From the NCBI RefSeq assembly GCF_021738965.1, contig NZ_JAKKOQ010000008.1, positions 186,001 to 250,000 of the forward strand: a stretch of 64,000 nucleotides of DNA, read 5' to 3'. Position numbers and translations under genes: made by a program. The stretch comes from Gordonia zhenghanii. Its GTDB lineage: Bacteria > Actinomycetota > Actinomycetes > Mycobacteriales > Mycobacteriaceae. Below the pieces are notes generated by a model, which saw only the letters and a program-made list of their open reading frames with translations, was not told where the DNA came from and did no database searches. Each line of letters starts with the position of its first letter. Within the stretch, counting starts at the first letter, position 1. This document shows positions 56,297-64,000 of this stretch, in pieces.

Positions 56297-57748
56297 ATGA
56301 CCACACTGGCACCCATCCCCGGCCATGAGGAAGCGACGGATCCCCGTGACCCGCTGCTTCGGTTGACGACCTTCTTCGACGAGGGCACCGTCGAGCTGCT
56401 GCACCCCCGTGACAGATCGGGTGTGCTGGCGGCCGTCGGTGACGTCGACGGTGTCCGCACCGTCTCCTATTGCACTGATGGCACCGTGATGGGCGGTGCC
56501 ATGGGGGTGGTCGGTTGCACTCACATCGTGAATGCGATCGACACCGCCATCGCCGAGCAGGCTCCGGTCGTCGGCATCTGGCATTCCGGCGGCGCCCGTC
56601 TGGCGGAGGGCGTCGAAGGCCTGCACGCGGTCGGCGGCGTCTTCGAGGCCATGGTCCGCGCATCCGGTTACGTTCCGCAGATCTCCGTGGTCGTCGGCTT
56701 CGCTGCCGGCGGAGCCGCGTACGGGCCCGCGCTCACCGACGTCGTCATCATGGCGCCCGAAGGCCGGGTCTTCGTGACCGGCCCGGACGTCGTGAAGTCG
56801 GTGACGGGCGAGAGCGTCAGCATGGAAGAACTAGGTGGCCCGCACACGCACGGCAAGCGCTCGGGCGTCAGCCACATCACCGCCGACTCCGAGACCGACG
56901 CCTACTGGCGTGCTCGCCGTCTCGTCGGCACCTTCTCGCGGCCGGGCGAGGTCGACCTGGCTCGCGCCGTGGCGGGCGACACCGATATCCGCGCTCTTCT
57001 GCCGAAGTCGAATCGCCGCGCCTACGACGTCCATCCGATCGTCGAGGCCGTTCTCGACACCCAGTTCGCCGAGGACGGTGTCACCGAGACCTCGACGTTC
57101 GAGGAGATGCAGGCCAAGTGGGCGCCGAACATCACGATCGGCCTCGGCCGACTCGGCGGTCGCTCGGTGGGCGTGATCGCCAACAACCCACTCCGGATGG
57201 GCGGCTGCCTGAACTCGGAGGCCGCTGAGAAGGCCTCCCGTTTCGTGCGCATGTGCGATGCGTTCGGCGTTCCGCTCGTCGTCCTGACGGACGTCCCCGG
57301 CTATCTCCCGGGCGTCGGCCAGGAATGGAACGGCGTCGTCCGACGCGGTGCGAAACTCCTGCACTCCTTCGCCGAGTGCTCGGTCCCGCGTGTCACGCTG
57401 GTGACTCGAAAGATCTACGGCGGCGCCTACATCGCCATGAACTCACGCGCGCTCGGCGCGACGGCCGTCTTCGCGTGGCCGGGTTCCGAGGTCGCCGTCA
57501 TGGGCGCGAAGGCCGCTGTCGGCATTCTGCACAAGAAGGTGCTCGCCGCAGCCCCTGAGGACGAGCGCGAAGCTCTCCACGAACGTCTGGCCGTCGAGCA
57601 CGAGCAGATCGCAGGCGGCGTGGGACGCGCGCAGTCGATCGGTGTCGTCGACGAGGTCATCGATCCGGCCACCACACGCAGCCGTATCGCCGAGGCGCTT
57701 GCTGCCGCCCCTGCGCGCCGTGGACGCCACAAGAACATCCCGCTGTAG
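56297..57748 (+). CDS. accD6: Acyl-CoA carboxylase carboxyltransferase beta subunit AccD6
   Basis: A 483-aa carboxyltransferase (M. tuberculosis AccD6 473 aa) that forms malonyl-CoA from acetyl-CoA with a biotinylated AccA3 subunit not in this window. Two crotonase-fold halves: the N-half with GVVGCTHIVNAIDTAI, HSGGARLAEGVEGL and AGGAAYGPALTDVV; the C-half with TDVPGYLPGVGQEWNGVV, ITRKIYGGAYIAMNS-type VTRKIYGGAYIAMNSRALG and FAWPGSEVAVMG. AGGAG precedes ATG 56297. It supplies substrate to FabD. A palindrome at 57764-57845 ends the operon. Confidence 0.95.
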   Translation: MTTLAPIPGHEEATDPRDPLLRLTTFFDEGTVELLHPRDRSGVLAAVGDVDGVRTVSYCTDGTVMGGAMGVVGCTHIVNAIDTAIAEQAPVVGIWHSGGARLAEGVEGLHAVGGVFEAMVRASGYVPQISVVVGFAAGGAAYGPALTDVVIMAPEGRVFVTGPDVVKSVTGESVSMEELGGPHTHGKRSGVSHITADSETDAYWRARRLVGTFSRPGEVDLARAVAGDTDIRALLPKSNRRAYDVHPIVEAVLDTQFAEDGVTETSTFEEMQAKWAPNITIGLGRLGGRSVGVIANNPLRMGGCLNSEAAEKASRFVRMCDAFGVPLVVLTDVPGYLPGVGQEWNGVVRRGAKLLHSFAECSVPRVTLVTRKIYGGAYIAMNSRALGATAVFAWPGSEVAVMGAKAAVGILHKKVLAAAPEDEREALHERLAVEHEQIAGGVGRAQSIGVVDEVIDPATTRSRIAEALAAAPARRGRHKNIPL

Positions 57749-57763
57749 CCCGAACCGCTCACT

Positions 57764-57845
57764 ACAACGACGGCCGCTCACTTCGACGTCGTTCGCTCAC
57801 CTCCCGAGATGAGCGAACGGCAGTGAAGTGAGCGGTCGTCGTTGT
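57764..57845 (+). terminator. Long imperfect palindrome after accD6
   Basis: 36-nt arms at 57764-57799 (starts ACAACGACGGCCGCTCACTT) and 57810-57845 match at 31 positions, around a 10-nt loop. It lies 16 nt past the accD6 stop, before the DUF3145 gene at 57985. It probably terminates the FAS-II operon, although it is about twice the length of ordinary terminators in this window. Confidence 0.7.
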
Positions 57846-57984
57846 ACGTCGCGAACATCTCGCCACAAATAGAACTAGCGCAACACGCACCTCACAAGGC
57901 ATACTCTCTAACAGCAGTGTGCTATCCGATTCGACGCGGTGCCTTGGGGAAGACGTTCCTCGTCGAACCGGAGGTGAATGACCA

Positions 57985-58503
57985 GTGCGCAATCTCAATC
58001 AGTTTGCGGACCTGACGACAGGCGTGGTGTACATCCACGCCTCTCCCGTCGCGCTGTGCCCGCATGTGGAGTGGGCACTGTCGTCGACGCTGGACGCGCG
58101 CGCCGATCTCAAGTGGTCGGCGCAAGACGCCGAGCCCAGTCGTATGCGGGCGACGGTCGATTGGACCGGCCCCGTCGGGACTGCTGCACGGCTCGCGTCC
58201 GCGCTGCGCGAATGGCCGGGCCTGGCATACGAAGTCACCGAGAACGCCAGCGACGGCGTCGACGGCGAACGATTCAGCCATGTCCCCGGTCTCGGACTCT
58301 GGCGTGGTTCCACGGGTGCGAACGGTGACGTGATCATCGGCGAGATGCAGCTGCGGGCCATGATGGACAACCAGCCCGACAGCGCGGGCCTGGCTGCCGA
58401 GCTCGACACAGTCCTCGGCACCGCGTGGGACGAGGCGCTGGAGACCTACCGGATGGGCGGCGCTGGAGCCGAAGTCACCTGGCTGCGCCAGCGCGTCGGC
58501 TGA
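57985..58503 (+). CDS. DUF3145 family protein
   Basis: A 172-aa actinobacterial protein of unknown function. Conserved N-terminal segment NQFADLTTGVVYIHASPVAL with CPHVEWALSSTLDARADL; the middle has DWTGPVGTAARLASALREWP and the end ALETYRMGGAGAEVTWLRQR. No membrane segment or known catalytic motif. GTG 57985 has GGAGGTGA upstream. Its stop codon directly abuts the convergent membrane gene's stop. Confidence 0.82.
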   Translation: MRNLNQFADLTTGVVYIHASPVALCPHVEWALSSTLDARADLKWSAQDAEPSRMRATVDWTGPVGTAARLASALREWPGLAYEVTENASDGVDGERFSHVPGLGLWRGSTGANGDVIIGEMQLRAMMDNQPDSAGLAAELDTVLGTAWDEALETYRMGGAGAEVTWLRQRVG

Positions 58504-58866
58504 TCACTCCCGGACGTCCACCAACGGTTCGTCTCGTTCGGCACGGAGGATGTGGACGATCCGGGACCCCACCGACTCGACGGTGAGCAGGACCGCGCAC
58601 ACGACAGAGATCGTGCCCGGGACGAACACCAGCAGGTCGTCGATCCGATCCCAGGCCGCTGGGCTCCACAACGCAACCCACGTCAGCAGCAACGCGATGA
58701 CGGTCGACAGTTCGCCGAGGAACGTCAGTACGACGAATGTGAGCGCGGCCTTGCGGTGCCGCCGAACGGCTTTGCGGGAGAAGTGAAAGTTCGCGGCCAG
58801 TGCGAGCAGGAGCACCGCGAACAACGAGAGTAGAAGGCCGAGGTCATCGGCCGTCAGTGACCGCAC
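58504..58866 (-). CDS. Small membrane protein, unknown function
   Basis: A 120-aa protein with three hydrophobic segments: about 7-27 (LGLLLSLFAVLLLALAAN), 39-62 (AALTFVVLTFLGELSTVIAL) and 78-98 (LVFVPGTISVVCAVLLTV), joined by a basic loop (HFSRKAVRRHRK). It starts at GTG 58866, 9 nt after the stop of the beta-lactamase-family gene on the same strand, so the two form an operon. Not recognised. Confidence 0.7.
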   Translation of the reverse strand: MRSLTADDLGLLLSLFAVLLLALAANFHFSRKAVRRHRKAALTFVVLTFLGELSTVIALLLTWVALWSPAAWDRIDDLLVFVPGTISVVCAVLLTVESVGSRIVHILRAERDEPLVDVRE

Positions 58867-58875
58867 GGCACCGTC

Positions 58876-59697
58876 CTAATCGGGTAATGATTCGAGTTCG
58901 TCCAGTATGCCCTGGTTGAACTCGCTCCACAGTGGCTTCGCCCACGCCCCGAACGGGCGGTCGGTCAGCACCACGCAGGCGGCGTGCCGGTCGGGATCGA
59001 CCCACAGGAACGTCCCGGACTGGCCGAAGTGACCGAACGTCGACGCCGAGTGCGACGGCGCCGTCCAGTGCCGCGCTTTGGCGCCCTTGATCTCGGGTCC
59101 CAGACCCCAGTCGTTCGGACGGAACTTCCCGTAGCCGGGAACGAATCCGTCGATGTCGGGGAAATGGACGGTCCGCGCCGCACTCGCGGTCTGCGTGGAC
59201 AACAGCGTCGAATCGAGGAGATCGGCCGCGAACCGCGCGAGATCGTCCACCGACGACCGCGCACCGTGGCCCGCCGACCCGGCCAGCACCGTCGACGTCA
59301 TACCCAGCGGCTCGCACACCGCTTGGCGCAAATACTCGTCGAACGCGATTCCGGTCTCGGCGGCCACCAGATCGGCGAGCACCTCATATCCCCGACTCGA
59401 GTAGATCCGCTGCTCCCCCGGCGGCGCCTGAACCTCGTCGGCGTCGAAAGCGATCCCTGACGCGTGCGCCAGCAGATGCTCGACGCTCGCGCCGGGAGGC
59501 CCGGCCTGCGTCGAGAGACCGATCGCCTCTTCCTCCACGGCGAGGAGCACCGCGTGAGCGACGATCAGCTTGGTCACCGACGCGAGGTCGTACACGCGTG
59601 CGGTGTCGCCGAACGTGCCGGCGAGACCTCGTCCGGTGAGGAGCGCTCCGGCGACATTGTCGACGGGCCATTCGGACAGCGCTTCGAGAGCCTTCAC
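58876..59697 (-). CDS. Serine beta-lactamase family protein (class C/esterase type)
   Basis: A 273-aa member of the beta-lactamase (Pfam) superfamily. The SxxK motif is S40-V-T-K43 within DLASVTKL, the second-motif Tyr lies in IYSSRGYEVLADLV, and the HxG-type third motif is FGHFGQSG. There is no signal peptide, and the protein is shorter than AmpC, so an intracellular esterase or D-stereospecific peptidase is more likely than antibiotic hydrolysis. GTG 59697 has TAGGGT at 6 nt. Confidence 0.82.
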   Translation of the reverse strand: MKALEALSEWPVDNVAGALLTGRGLAGTFGDTARVYDLASVTKLIVAHAVLLAVEEEAIGLSTQAGPPGASVEHLLAHASGIAFDADEVQAPPGEQRIYSSRGYEVLADLVAAETGIAFDEYLRQAVCEPLGMTSTVLAGSAGHGARSSVDDLARFAADLLDSTLLSTQTASAARTVHFPDIDGFVPGYGKFRPNDWGLGPEIKGAKARHWTAPSHSASTFGHFGQSGTFLWVDPDRHAACVVLTDRPFGAWAKPLWSEFNQGILDELESLPD

Positions 59698-59703
59698 ACG
59701 TCC

Positions 59704-59709
59704 ACCCTA
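59704..59709 (-). promoter_or_regulatory. -10 box of a leaderless promoter for the beta-lactamase-family gene
   Basis: TAGGGT on the minus strand with 6 nt (GGACGT) to GTG 59697. Confidence 0.5.
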
Positions 59710-59723
59710 AGCCCGACGCGCGG

Positions 59724-60584
59724 TCAGCCGACGCCGACGGTCTCACTCTCGGATGCCGACGGCTCGATGAGTCTCGACGGGTTGGACTTCAGGCCCTGCT
59801 CGACGCGGGTGATGTCGTCCTCGGCGAAACCGCAGGTGCGGGCCTCGGACTTCCACTGCTTGGTCAGACGTTCCTTGCCGGCCTCTTGCGCTGCGTCGAT
59901 CGTGCCGTCGTAGATCGTGTTGTCCGCCGACTCCTGGTTGACCGCCGACACCTTGTCGCAGACGTGGTAGACCTTGCCCGACTTGGTCCAGTAGACCGGC
60001 GCGTCGGCGTCTCCGTCGTGCAGCAGGGTGATGACGTTCTGGTCCTCGGTGTACTTCTCCACCGAAGGCGGGTCGAAGTCAGCACTGGCGATGCCGACGA
60101 CGACAGCCACCACCGCGGCGACGCCGCCGAGTATGCCCTTCTGCTTGCCGTCGAGATTCTTGTCCATCAGGACGAACACGATCAGTGGTAGGAAGGCCAG
60201 GACGGTGATGATCACACCGAGCTGGTTCTGCACGAAGAACCGGACCTTGTCTTCTTCAGACGCCGGGTCGAGCTTGTTCGCCTTCTTCCAGAGGAGGGAC
60301 CCGATCACCGTCAGCACGCCGATGCCGACGATCAGACCGATCACGGTCCACATCCGCGCGTTGTCGAACTCCTTGTCGGGGACCAATGCCCACACGATGG
60401 TGAAGACCTCGAGCGCGATCGCCAGAGCCCACAGCACGCCTGCGACGACGCGCAGCTTCAGCGCCTTCGACTCGGCCTCCGGCGTCGCCGCCCACTTCTG
60501 TCCGGTTGCTGTCGCCCCACTGTCCTTGCGCGCCTTGCTCTTCGGGGTCTTCGCCGAAACGCTGACCCTCTGCTTTCCTGCCAC
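59724..60584 (-). CDS. Four-helix membrane protein with soluble C-terminal domain, unknown function
   Basis: A 286-aa protein. A basic, Lys/Ser-rich N-terminus (about 40 residues) precedes four hydrophobic segments at about 46-67, 80-98, 120-140 and 149-168. The C-terminal ~115 residues are soluble, with a segment YWTKSGKVYHVCDKVSAV that faintly recalls the small KSGxxYH-type metal-binding repeats, but the expected cysteine pairs are not complete. I do not recognise a family. GTG 60584 has AGAAAGGG upstream. It follows the alcohol dehydrogenase gene on the same strand behind a terminator and is therefore transcribed separately. Confidence 0.72.
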   Translation of the reverse strand: MAGKQRVSVSAKTPKSKARKDSGATATGQKWAATPEAESKALKLRVVAGVLWALAIALEVFTIVWALVPDKEFDNARMWTVIGLIVGIGVLTVIGSLLWKKANKLDPASEEDKVRFFVQNQLGVIITVLAFLPLIVFVLMDKNLDGKQKGILGGVAAVVAVVVGIASADFDPPSVEKYTEDQNVITLLHDGDADAPVYWTKSGKVYHVCDKVSAVNQESADNTIYDGTIDAAQEAGKERLTKQWKSEARTCGFAEDDITRVEQGLKSNPSRLIEPSASESETVGVG

Positions 60585-60660
60585 GTGACGGGCCCTTTCT
60601 CGAATGATCGCGAACAGCGTAAACCACCCGGATCGCTTCCGAGACGGCCCTACCCACGAA

Positions 60661-60691
60661 GAGAGCCGCCGACCGGTGGTCGGCGGCTCTC
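60661..60691 (-). terminator. Terminator hairpin after the alcohol dehydrogenase gene
   Basis: Perfect 14-bp arms GAGAGCCGCCGACC (60661-60674) and complement (60678-60691) with a 3-nt loop, 28 nt beyond the dehydrogenase stop on the minus strand. Confidence 0.8.
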
Positions 60692-60719
60692 GATCGGGTC
60701 GTACGACCCTCTCAGAAGA

Positions 60720-61850
60720 TCAGTGATCCGCGTCGGTGTACCGGATGACGCCGCGGATGTTGCGGCCCTCCAGCATGTCCGTGTAGCCCTCGTTGATCTG
60801 GTCGAGGGTGTACTCGCGGGTGATCATGTCGGCGATGTTGAGCTTGCCGATCTTGTACATCGACAGCAGGTTCGGGATGTCGAGCTTCGGGTTCGCGCCG
60901 CCGAAGATGGAGCCCTGCAGGTTCTTCTGCAGCAGGGTCAGCATGGACAGGTTCAACGTCACCTGGTTCTCCATCATGTTGCCCATGCCGGTGAGAACGC
61001 AGGTGCCGTTCTTGGCGGTGATCGACAGCCACGTGTCGACGTCCTTGCCGAGCACCTCGCCGACCGTGACGATTACCTTCTGGCACATGCCCCACTCGGT
61101 GGCGTTGCCGATCTCGTTCATGGCCTCTTCGACGGAGGCGAATGCGTGGGTCGCACCGAACTTGAGCGCCTGTTCGCGCTTCCATTCGACGGGGTCGATC
61201 GCGAACACGTTGCGGGCACCCGCGATGACCGCGCCCTGCAATGCAGCGGTGCCGACGCCGCCGACGCCGATGATCGCGACGTCTTCACCCGGGCGGACGT
61301 CGCCGCTGCGGGTAGACGAGCCGTAACCGGTGGGGATTCCACAGCCGCAGAGGGCGGCGATCTCGAACGGAATGTCCTTGTCGATCTTCACCGCGGACGC
61401 CTCGTGGACCACCATGTACGGCGAGAAGGTCCCCAGGAGCGTCATCGGGTAGACGTCCTCTCCGGCCGCAGTGTGAATGCGGAAGGTGTGGTCGGAGACC
61501 GCTTCACCCTGCAGGAGCATGGCGCCGAAGTCGCAGAGGTTGGCGACGCCTGCCTTACAGGACTTGCACTTGCCGCAGGACGGGATGAACGACAGGACTA
61601 CGTGGTCGCCCACCTCGAAGTCAGTGACGCCTTCACCGAGTTCTTCGATGACGCCTGCGCCCTCGTGTCCGCCGAGGATAGGAAATCCACCCATCGGGAT
61701 CCCACCGGTCATCAAATGGTGGTCCGAGTGGCACATGCCCGCGGCTTCCATCCGAATCTTGACCTCGTGGGCCTTCGGGTCGCCGATTTCGATCTCTTCG
61801 ATCTTCCACGGCTGGTTCAGCTCCCGCAGGAGCGCACCCTTCGTCTTCAC
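60720..61850 (-). CDS. NDMA-dependent (mycofactocin-type) zinc alcohol dehydrogenase
   Basis: A 376-aa medium-chain dehydrogenase of the Rxyl_3153/AdhD type, in which NAD is tightly bound and recycling may depend on mycofactocin. Catalytic zinc ligands are Cys in AAGMCHSDHH, His and Glu in GGHEGAGVIEELG, and Cys in ALCGCGIPTGYG. The structural zinc has CGKCKSCKAGVANLC. The NAD loop is IIGVGGVGTAAL with acidic IDPVEWK. GTG 61850 with GAGG at 6 nt was preferred to the in-frame TTG 61856. Two KstR-type boxes lie 94-131 bp upstream, suggesting control with sterol or lipid catabolism. Confidence 0.9.
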   Translation of the reverse strand: MKTKGALLRELNQPWKIEEIEIGDPKAHEVKIRMEAAGMCHSDHHLMTGGIPMGGFPILGGHEGAGVIEELGEGVTDFEVGDHVVLSFIPSCGKCKSCKAGVANLCDFGAMLLQGEAVSDHTFRIHTAAGEDVYPMTLLGTFSPYMVVHEASAVKIDKDIPFEIAALCGCGIPTGYGSSTRSGDVRPGEDVAIIGVGGVGTAALQGAVIAGARNVFAIDPVEWKREQALKFGATHAFASVEEAMNEIGNATEWGMCQKVIVTVGEVLGKDVDTWLSITAKNGTCVLTGMGNMMENQVTLNLSMLTLLQKNLQGSIFGGANPKLDIPNLLSMYKIGKLNIADMITREYTLDQINEGYTDMLEGRNIRGVIRYTDADH

Positions 61851-61938
61851 TCTCAACCTCGCTTCGCCTGATTCGGCAATGTCAGATCACTGGGACGCGC
61901 AACTTCACGCTCCCCTGTGAGGGTAGTCACCTGAAACT

Positions 61939-61986
61939 AGAATTGGAACACGTTTCAACAACAATTCTAGAACGTGTTCCAATTCT
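61939..61986 (-). promoter_or_regulatory. Pair of KstR-type operators upstream of the alcohol dehydrogenase
   Basis: Two exact matches to TnnAACnnGTTnnA: TGGAACACGTTTCA at 61944-61957 and TAGAACGTGTTCCA at 61968-61981, 24 bp apart. They are embedded in a perfect 16-bp inverted repeat (AGAATTGGAACACGTT, 61939-61954, with 61971-61986), and CTAGAATTG/CAATTCTAG forms an overlapping palindrome. KstR is the TetR repressor of cholesterol catabolism in mycobacteria and Rhodococcus. The site lies between fadD5-like (3' end 62017) and the dehydrogenase start. Confidence 0.7.
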
Positions 61987-62016
61987 GTCCAAGTCGATCA
62001 GCTGCCCGGCGCCGGG

Positions 62017-63615
62017 TCAGCCCTTGAGCGCCTCGTCCTTGCTGCCGTACTCGGCGCGCAGCGTCGGCTTGACGACTTTGCCGCCGGCATTGCGCGGCAG
62101 TTCCGACACCACGACGACGTCCTTCGGATGTTTGAACCGAGCCAGATTCTCGTTCAGGTACGGCTCCAAGTCCTCAATGGTCAGATCGTCGACGCCATCG
62201 GCGAGGACGACGACGGCCACCGGCACCTCGCCCCACTTCTCGTGAGCACGTCCGATGATCGCGGCCTCGCTGATGCTGGGATGCCCGAACAGGACGTTCT
62301 CCACCTCGGCGCAGTAGATGTTCTCACCGCCGGAGATGATCATGTCCTTGGCGCGATCGACGACGTAGAGGAATCCTTCCTCGTCCTCGCGGACGAGGTC
62401 TCCGGAGTGGAACCAGCCGCCGTGGAAGGCGTCGGCGGTCCCCTGCGGGTTCTGCCAGTAGCCGGACATCATGTTGGGGCCGCGGTAGACGATCTCGCCG
62501 ATGTCGCCACGCTGCACGTCGTTCATCTCGGGGTCGACGATCCGCGCGGTGACACCCGGGACCACTCGGCCGATGGAGCCGATCTTGCGCAACGCGTCCT
62601 TACCCTCGAGGACGCAGGTGATCGGCGACATCTCGGTCTGACCGAAGACCGCGATGTTGATCGCGTCCGGGAACGTCTCGTTCATCGCGTTGAGGACGGT
62701 GTCCGACGCCGGTGCCGCACCCCACGAGATGACACGCAGGTTGAGCTTGCGCGGCTTGGCCTGCTGCGCGGCACACACTGCCTGCCACTGCGCGGGCACG
62801 AGGAAGATCGATGTGGTGCCCTCCCGTTCGAGGGTGTCGAGCATGTCGTTCGGGTCGAACGCGCCGAGCGGGTGGATCACCGAGAGCGCACCGATGTAGA
62901 ACAACGGCGTCATCGCACCGAGGCCTGCGATGTGGAACATCGGGGCCACGCACGAACCGATGTCGTCGGCACTCGTGCTCAATGCCTGCAGCGTGTTCAA
63001 GCCCTGTGCCTGCAGGTTCTGATGGGTGAGCATGGCGCCCTTGGGCTTTCCCGTGGTGCCGGAGGTGTACATGATCAGCGCGACTGTGTCTTCCGGGATA
63101 TCGGTCTCCGGCAGGTCGGACCCGTCTTCGGCGACGAGTGCCTCGTAGTCGAGGTGGTTCTCGTTCTGTGCGCCGCCGACGACGATCGTGTGATCGATGA
63201 CGCCGGTGCTCGTGGAGACTGCGTCGGCGAGCGGCGCGAGCATCGTCTCGGTGACGATGATCTTCGCTCCCGAGTCCGAGACGAGGAAGCCGATCTCCGG
63301 CGGTGTCATGCGGATGTTGACCGGGACCGGGATCGCGCCGAGGAGGTTGGCGGCGAGGACGGCCTCGACGTATTCGCTGCGGTTGAGCATCAGGATGAGG
63401 ATTCGGTCACCGAATGCGACGCCGCGGCGGTGCAGGGCGCCGGCGAGGGCGTGGGTGCGCTCATCGAGTTGGCGCCACGTCGTCGTCTCACCGAGAAACC
63501 GCAGAGCGCCGTTGTCCGGGGTCATCGTCGCGTGACGACGGACCTGGTTGTTCCAGTGATTGCGGCGCGAGCGCAACGGCTCGCTGTTCAGGGCGAAGCC
63601 CAGGTCGTGGGTCAT
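62017..63615 (-). CDS. fadD5: Long-chain acyl-CoA synthetase, FadD5-like
   Basis: A 532-aa ANL-superfamily ligase, close to M. tuberculosis FadD5 (Rv0166). It activates a fatty or sterol-side-chain acid to acyl-CoA. Motifs: phosphate loop YTSGTTGKPKGAMLTH, FLVPAQWQAVCAAQQAKPR (19), FGQTEMSP, GGWFHSGDLVR, VDRAKDMIISGGENIY and the C-terminal catalytic Lys in LPRNAGGKVVK. ATG 63615 has GAGGAG upstream; longer frame to 63969 overlaps the next gene. It is preceded by an enoyl-CoA hydratase 61 nt upstream, a typical beta-oxidation pairing. Confidence 0.92.
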   Translation of the reverse strand: MTHDLGFALNSEPLRSRRNHWNNQVRRHATMTPDNGALRFLGETTTWRQLDERTHALAGALHRRGVAFGDRILILMLNRSEYVEAVLAANLLGAIPVPVNIRMTPPEIGFLVSDSGAKIIVTETMLAPLADAVSTSTGVIDHTIVVGGAQNENHLDYEALVAEDGSDLPETDIPEDTVALIMYTSGTTGKPKGAMLTHQNLQAQGLNTLQALSTSADDIGSCVAPMFHIAGLGAMTPLFYIGALSVIHPLGAFDPNDMLDTLEREGTTSIFLVPAQWQAVCAAQQAKPRKLNLRVISWGAAPASDTVLNAMNETFPDAINIAVFGQTEMSPITCVLEGKDALRKIGSIGRVVPGVTARIVDPEMNDVQRGDIGEIVYRGPNMMSGYWQNPQGTADAFHGGWFHSGDLVREDEEGFLYVVDRAKDMIISGGENIYCAEVENVLFGHPSISEAAIIGRAHEKWGEVPVAVVVLADGVDDLTIEDLEPYLNENLARFKHPKDVVVVSELPRNAGGKVVKPTLRAEYGSKDEALKG

Positions 63616-63676
63616 CGGGTACTCCTCGGTGTTGTGCGCGGCGCGCGGAATCTTCTGGCGGGATCGGTAAGAGCGG

Positions 63677-64000
63677 TCAGCGGTCGCCGAATCCGGCGAG
63701 CGCTCGGTGAAACTCGGGCGACTGGAGCAGGCTCGTCTGTCCGGCGATCTCGCGGTGGATCGCGTCGTCGTAGCCGGCCAACGAGTGGGCGTCGAGAGCC
63801 TCCTTGGTGACGGCGAGCGCAGTCGGCGACTTGCGCAGCAGTCGGGACGTCGCACGGTCGACGAGGGCGCCGAGACCGTCTTCGTCATCAGCGACGGCGG
63901 TGAGCAGGCCCGCGGCGTAGGCCTCGCGGGCGGGCAGCTTCTCGCCCAGCAGTGCCATCGCGTTGGCACGGGCGCGGCCGAGGGACGCGGTGAACAGCGC
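63677..64000 (-). CDS. Enoyl-CoA hydratase/isomerase family protein, C-terminal part (5' truncated by window edge)
   Basis: The frame is open to the window end, leaving 107 residues. The sequence LFTASLGRARANAMALLGEK, LPAREAYAAGLLTAVADDED, LLRKSPTALAVTKEALDAH and TSLLQSPEFHRALAGFGDR is the C-terminal half of a crotonase-fold protein, after the oxyanion-hole region; the catalytic glutamates are upstream of the window. A beta-oxidation role alongside the FadD5-like synthetase is likely. Confidence 0.85.
   Translation of the reverse strand, partial: ALFTASLGRARANAMALLGEKLPAREAYAAGLLTAVADDEDGLGALVDRATSRLLRKSPTALAVTKEALDAHSLAGYDDAIHREIAGQTSLLQSPEFHRALAGFGDR

Noticed and set aside
62128-63810. Open frame of 560 codons on the plus strand opposite the acyl-CoA synthetase gene
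   Set aside because: Shadow of fadD5-like; composition (Asp/Arg/Val/His) is typical of antisense frames.

Overview
The window is high-GC actinobacterial chromosome. It encodes mycobacterial-type machinery: the cytochrome bcc-aa3 genes qcrB, ctaC and ctaF, the FAS-II cluster mabR-fabD-acpM-kasA-accD6, GlnA1/GlnE/GlnA2, PtpA and DlaT. Gene order follows, with gaps and insertions, the Mycobacterium tuberculosis stretch from about Rv2196 (qcrB) to Rv2247 (accD6), as I remember it. Many GTG starts, frequent leaderless-type promoters, and the intergenic word GGTCGAGCGGAGTCGAGA point to a non-mycobacterial mycolate producer. I favour Gordonia or a close relative; that genus call is inference.

Region by region. 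1-5.1 kb: 3' end of qcrB, a repeat-rich gap, then a minus-strand run ctaC-ctaF-aac(2')-like-unknown 542-aa gene. 5.3-10.1 kb: asnB, then adoK, erpA and a glycerate kinase on the minus strand. 10.2-13.4 kb: a small membrane protein, a CobU-CobT fusion and cobS. 13.4-17.2 kb: ilvE and gcvT (minus), leucyl aminopeptidase (plus). 17.4-22.7 kb: dlaT (E2), lipB-lipA, DUF4191 and RDD membrane proteins. 22.9-31.8 kb: glnA1, a penicillin-binding-fold lipid-anchored or membrane protein, an FKBP lipoprotein, a lipase, and the glnA2-glnE pair. 32-37.2 kb: panB, a proline iminopeptidase-like hydrolase, CYTH-CHAD, an RNB exoribonuclease and the RNase P RNA gene. 37.3-44.9 kb: histidine phosphatase, zinc-ribbon protein, Nif3-like, cobC-like aminotransferase, HAD (ptkA-like), ptpA, SURF1, cobD and a spermidine-synthase-like methyltransferase fold. 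44.9-49.1 kb: MDMPI-family protein, tRNA-Val, DUF3263, tRNA-Cys, SGNH hydrolase, ahpE, DUF3052 and a lipoprotein. 49.3-57.7 kb: aceE, then mabR and the FAS-II operon. 57.9-64 kb: DUF3145, small membrane proteins, a serine beta-lactamase-family protein, an NDMA-type alcohol dehydrogenase behind two KstR-type boxes, a FadD5-like acyl-CoA synthetase and the 3' part of an enoyl-CoA hydratase.

The genes link several systems. LipB and LipA attach and build lipoate on the two lipoyl domains of DlaT, which works with AceE as pyruvate dehydrogenase and so supplies acetyl-CoA. AccD6, FabD, AcpM and KasA use that carbon for meromycolate elongation. GlnE adenylylates GlnA1. CobU/CobT, CobS, CobC and CobD are late cobalamin steps split over two loci. 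SURF1, CtaC and CtaF serve the aa3 oxidase.

This is mostly core genome; I saw no phage, insertion sequence, CRISPR array or defence island. The most unusual items are the CobU-CobT fusion, the aac(2')-like gene inside the cytochrome oxidase run, four long unrelated intergenic palindromes (one about 102 bp), the RNase P RNA gene directly upstream of an RNase II-type gene, two KstR-like operators, and eighteen start codons with a TANNNT box 6-8 nt upstream.
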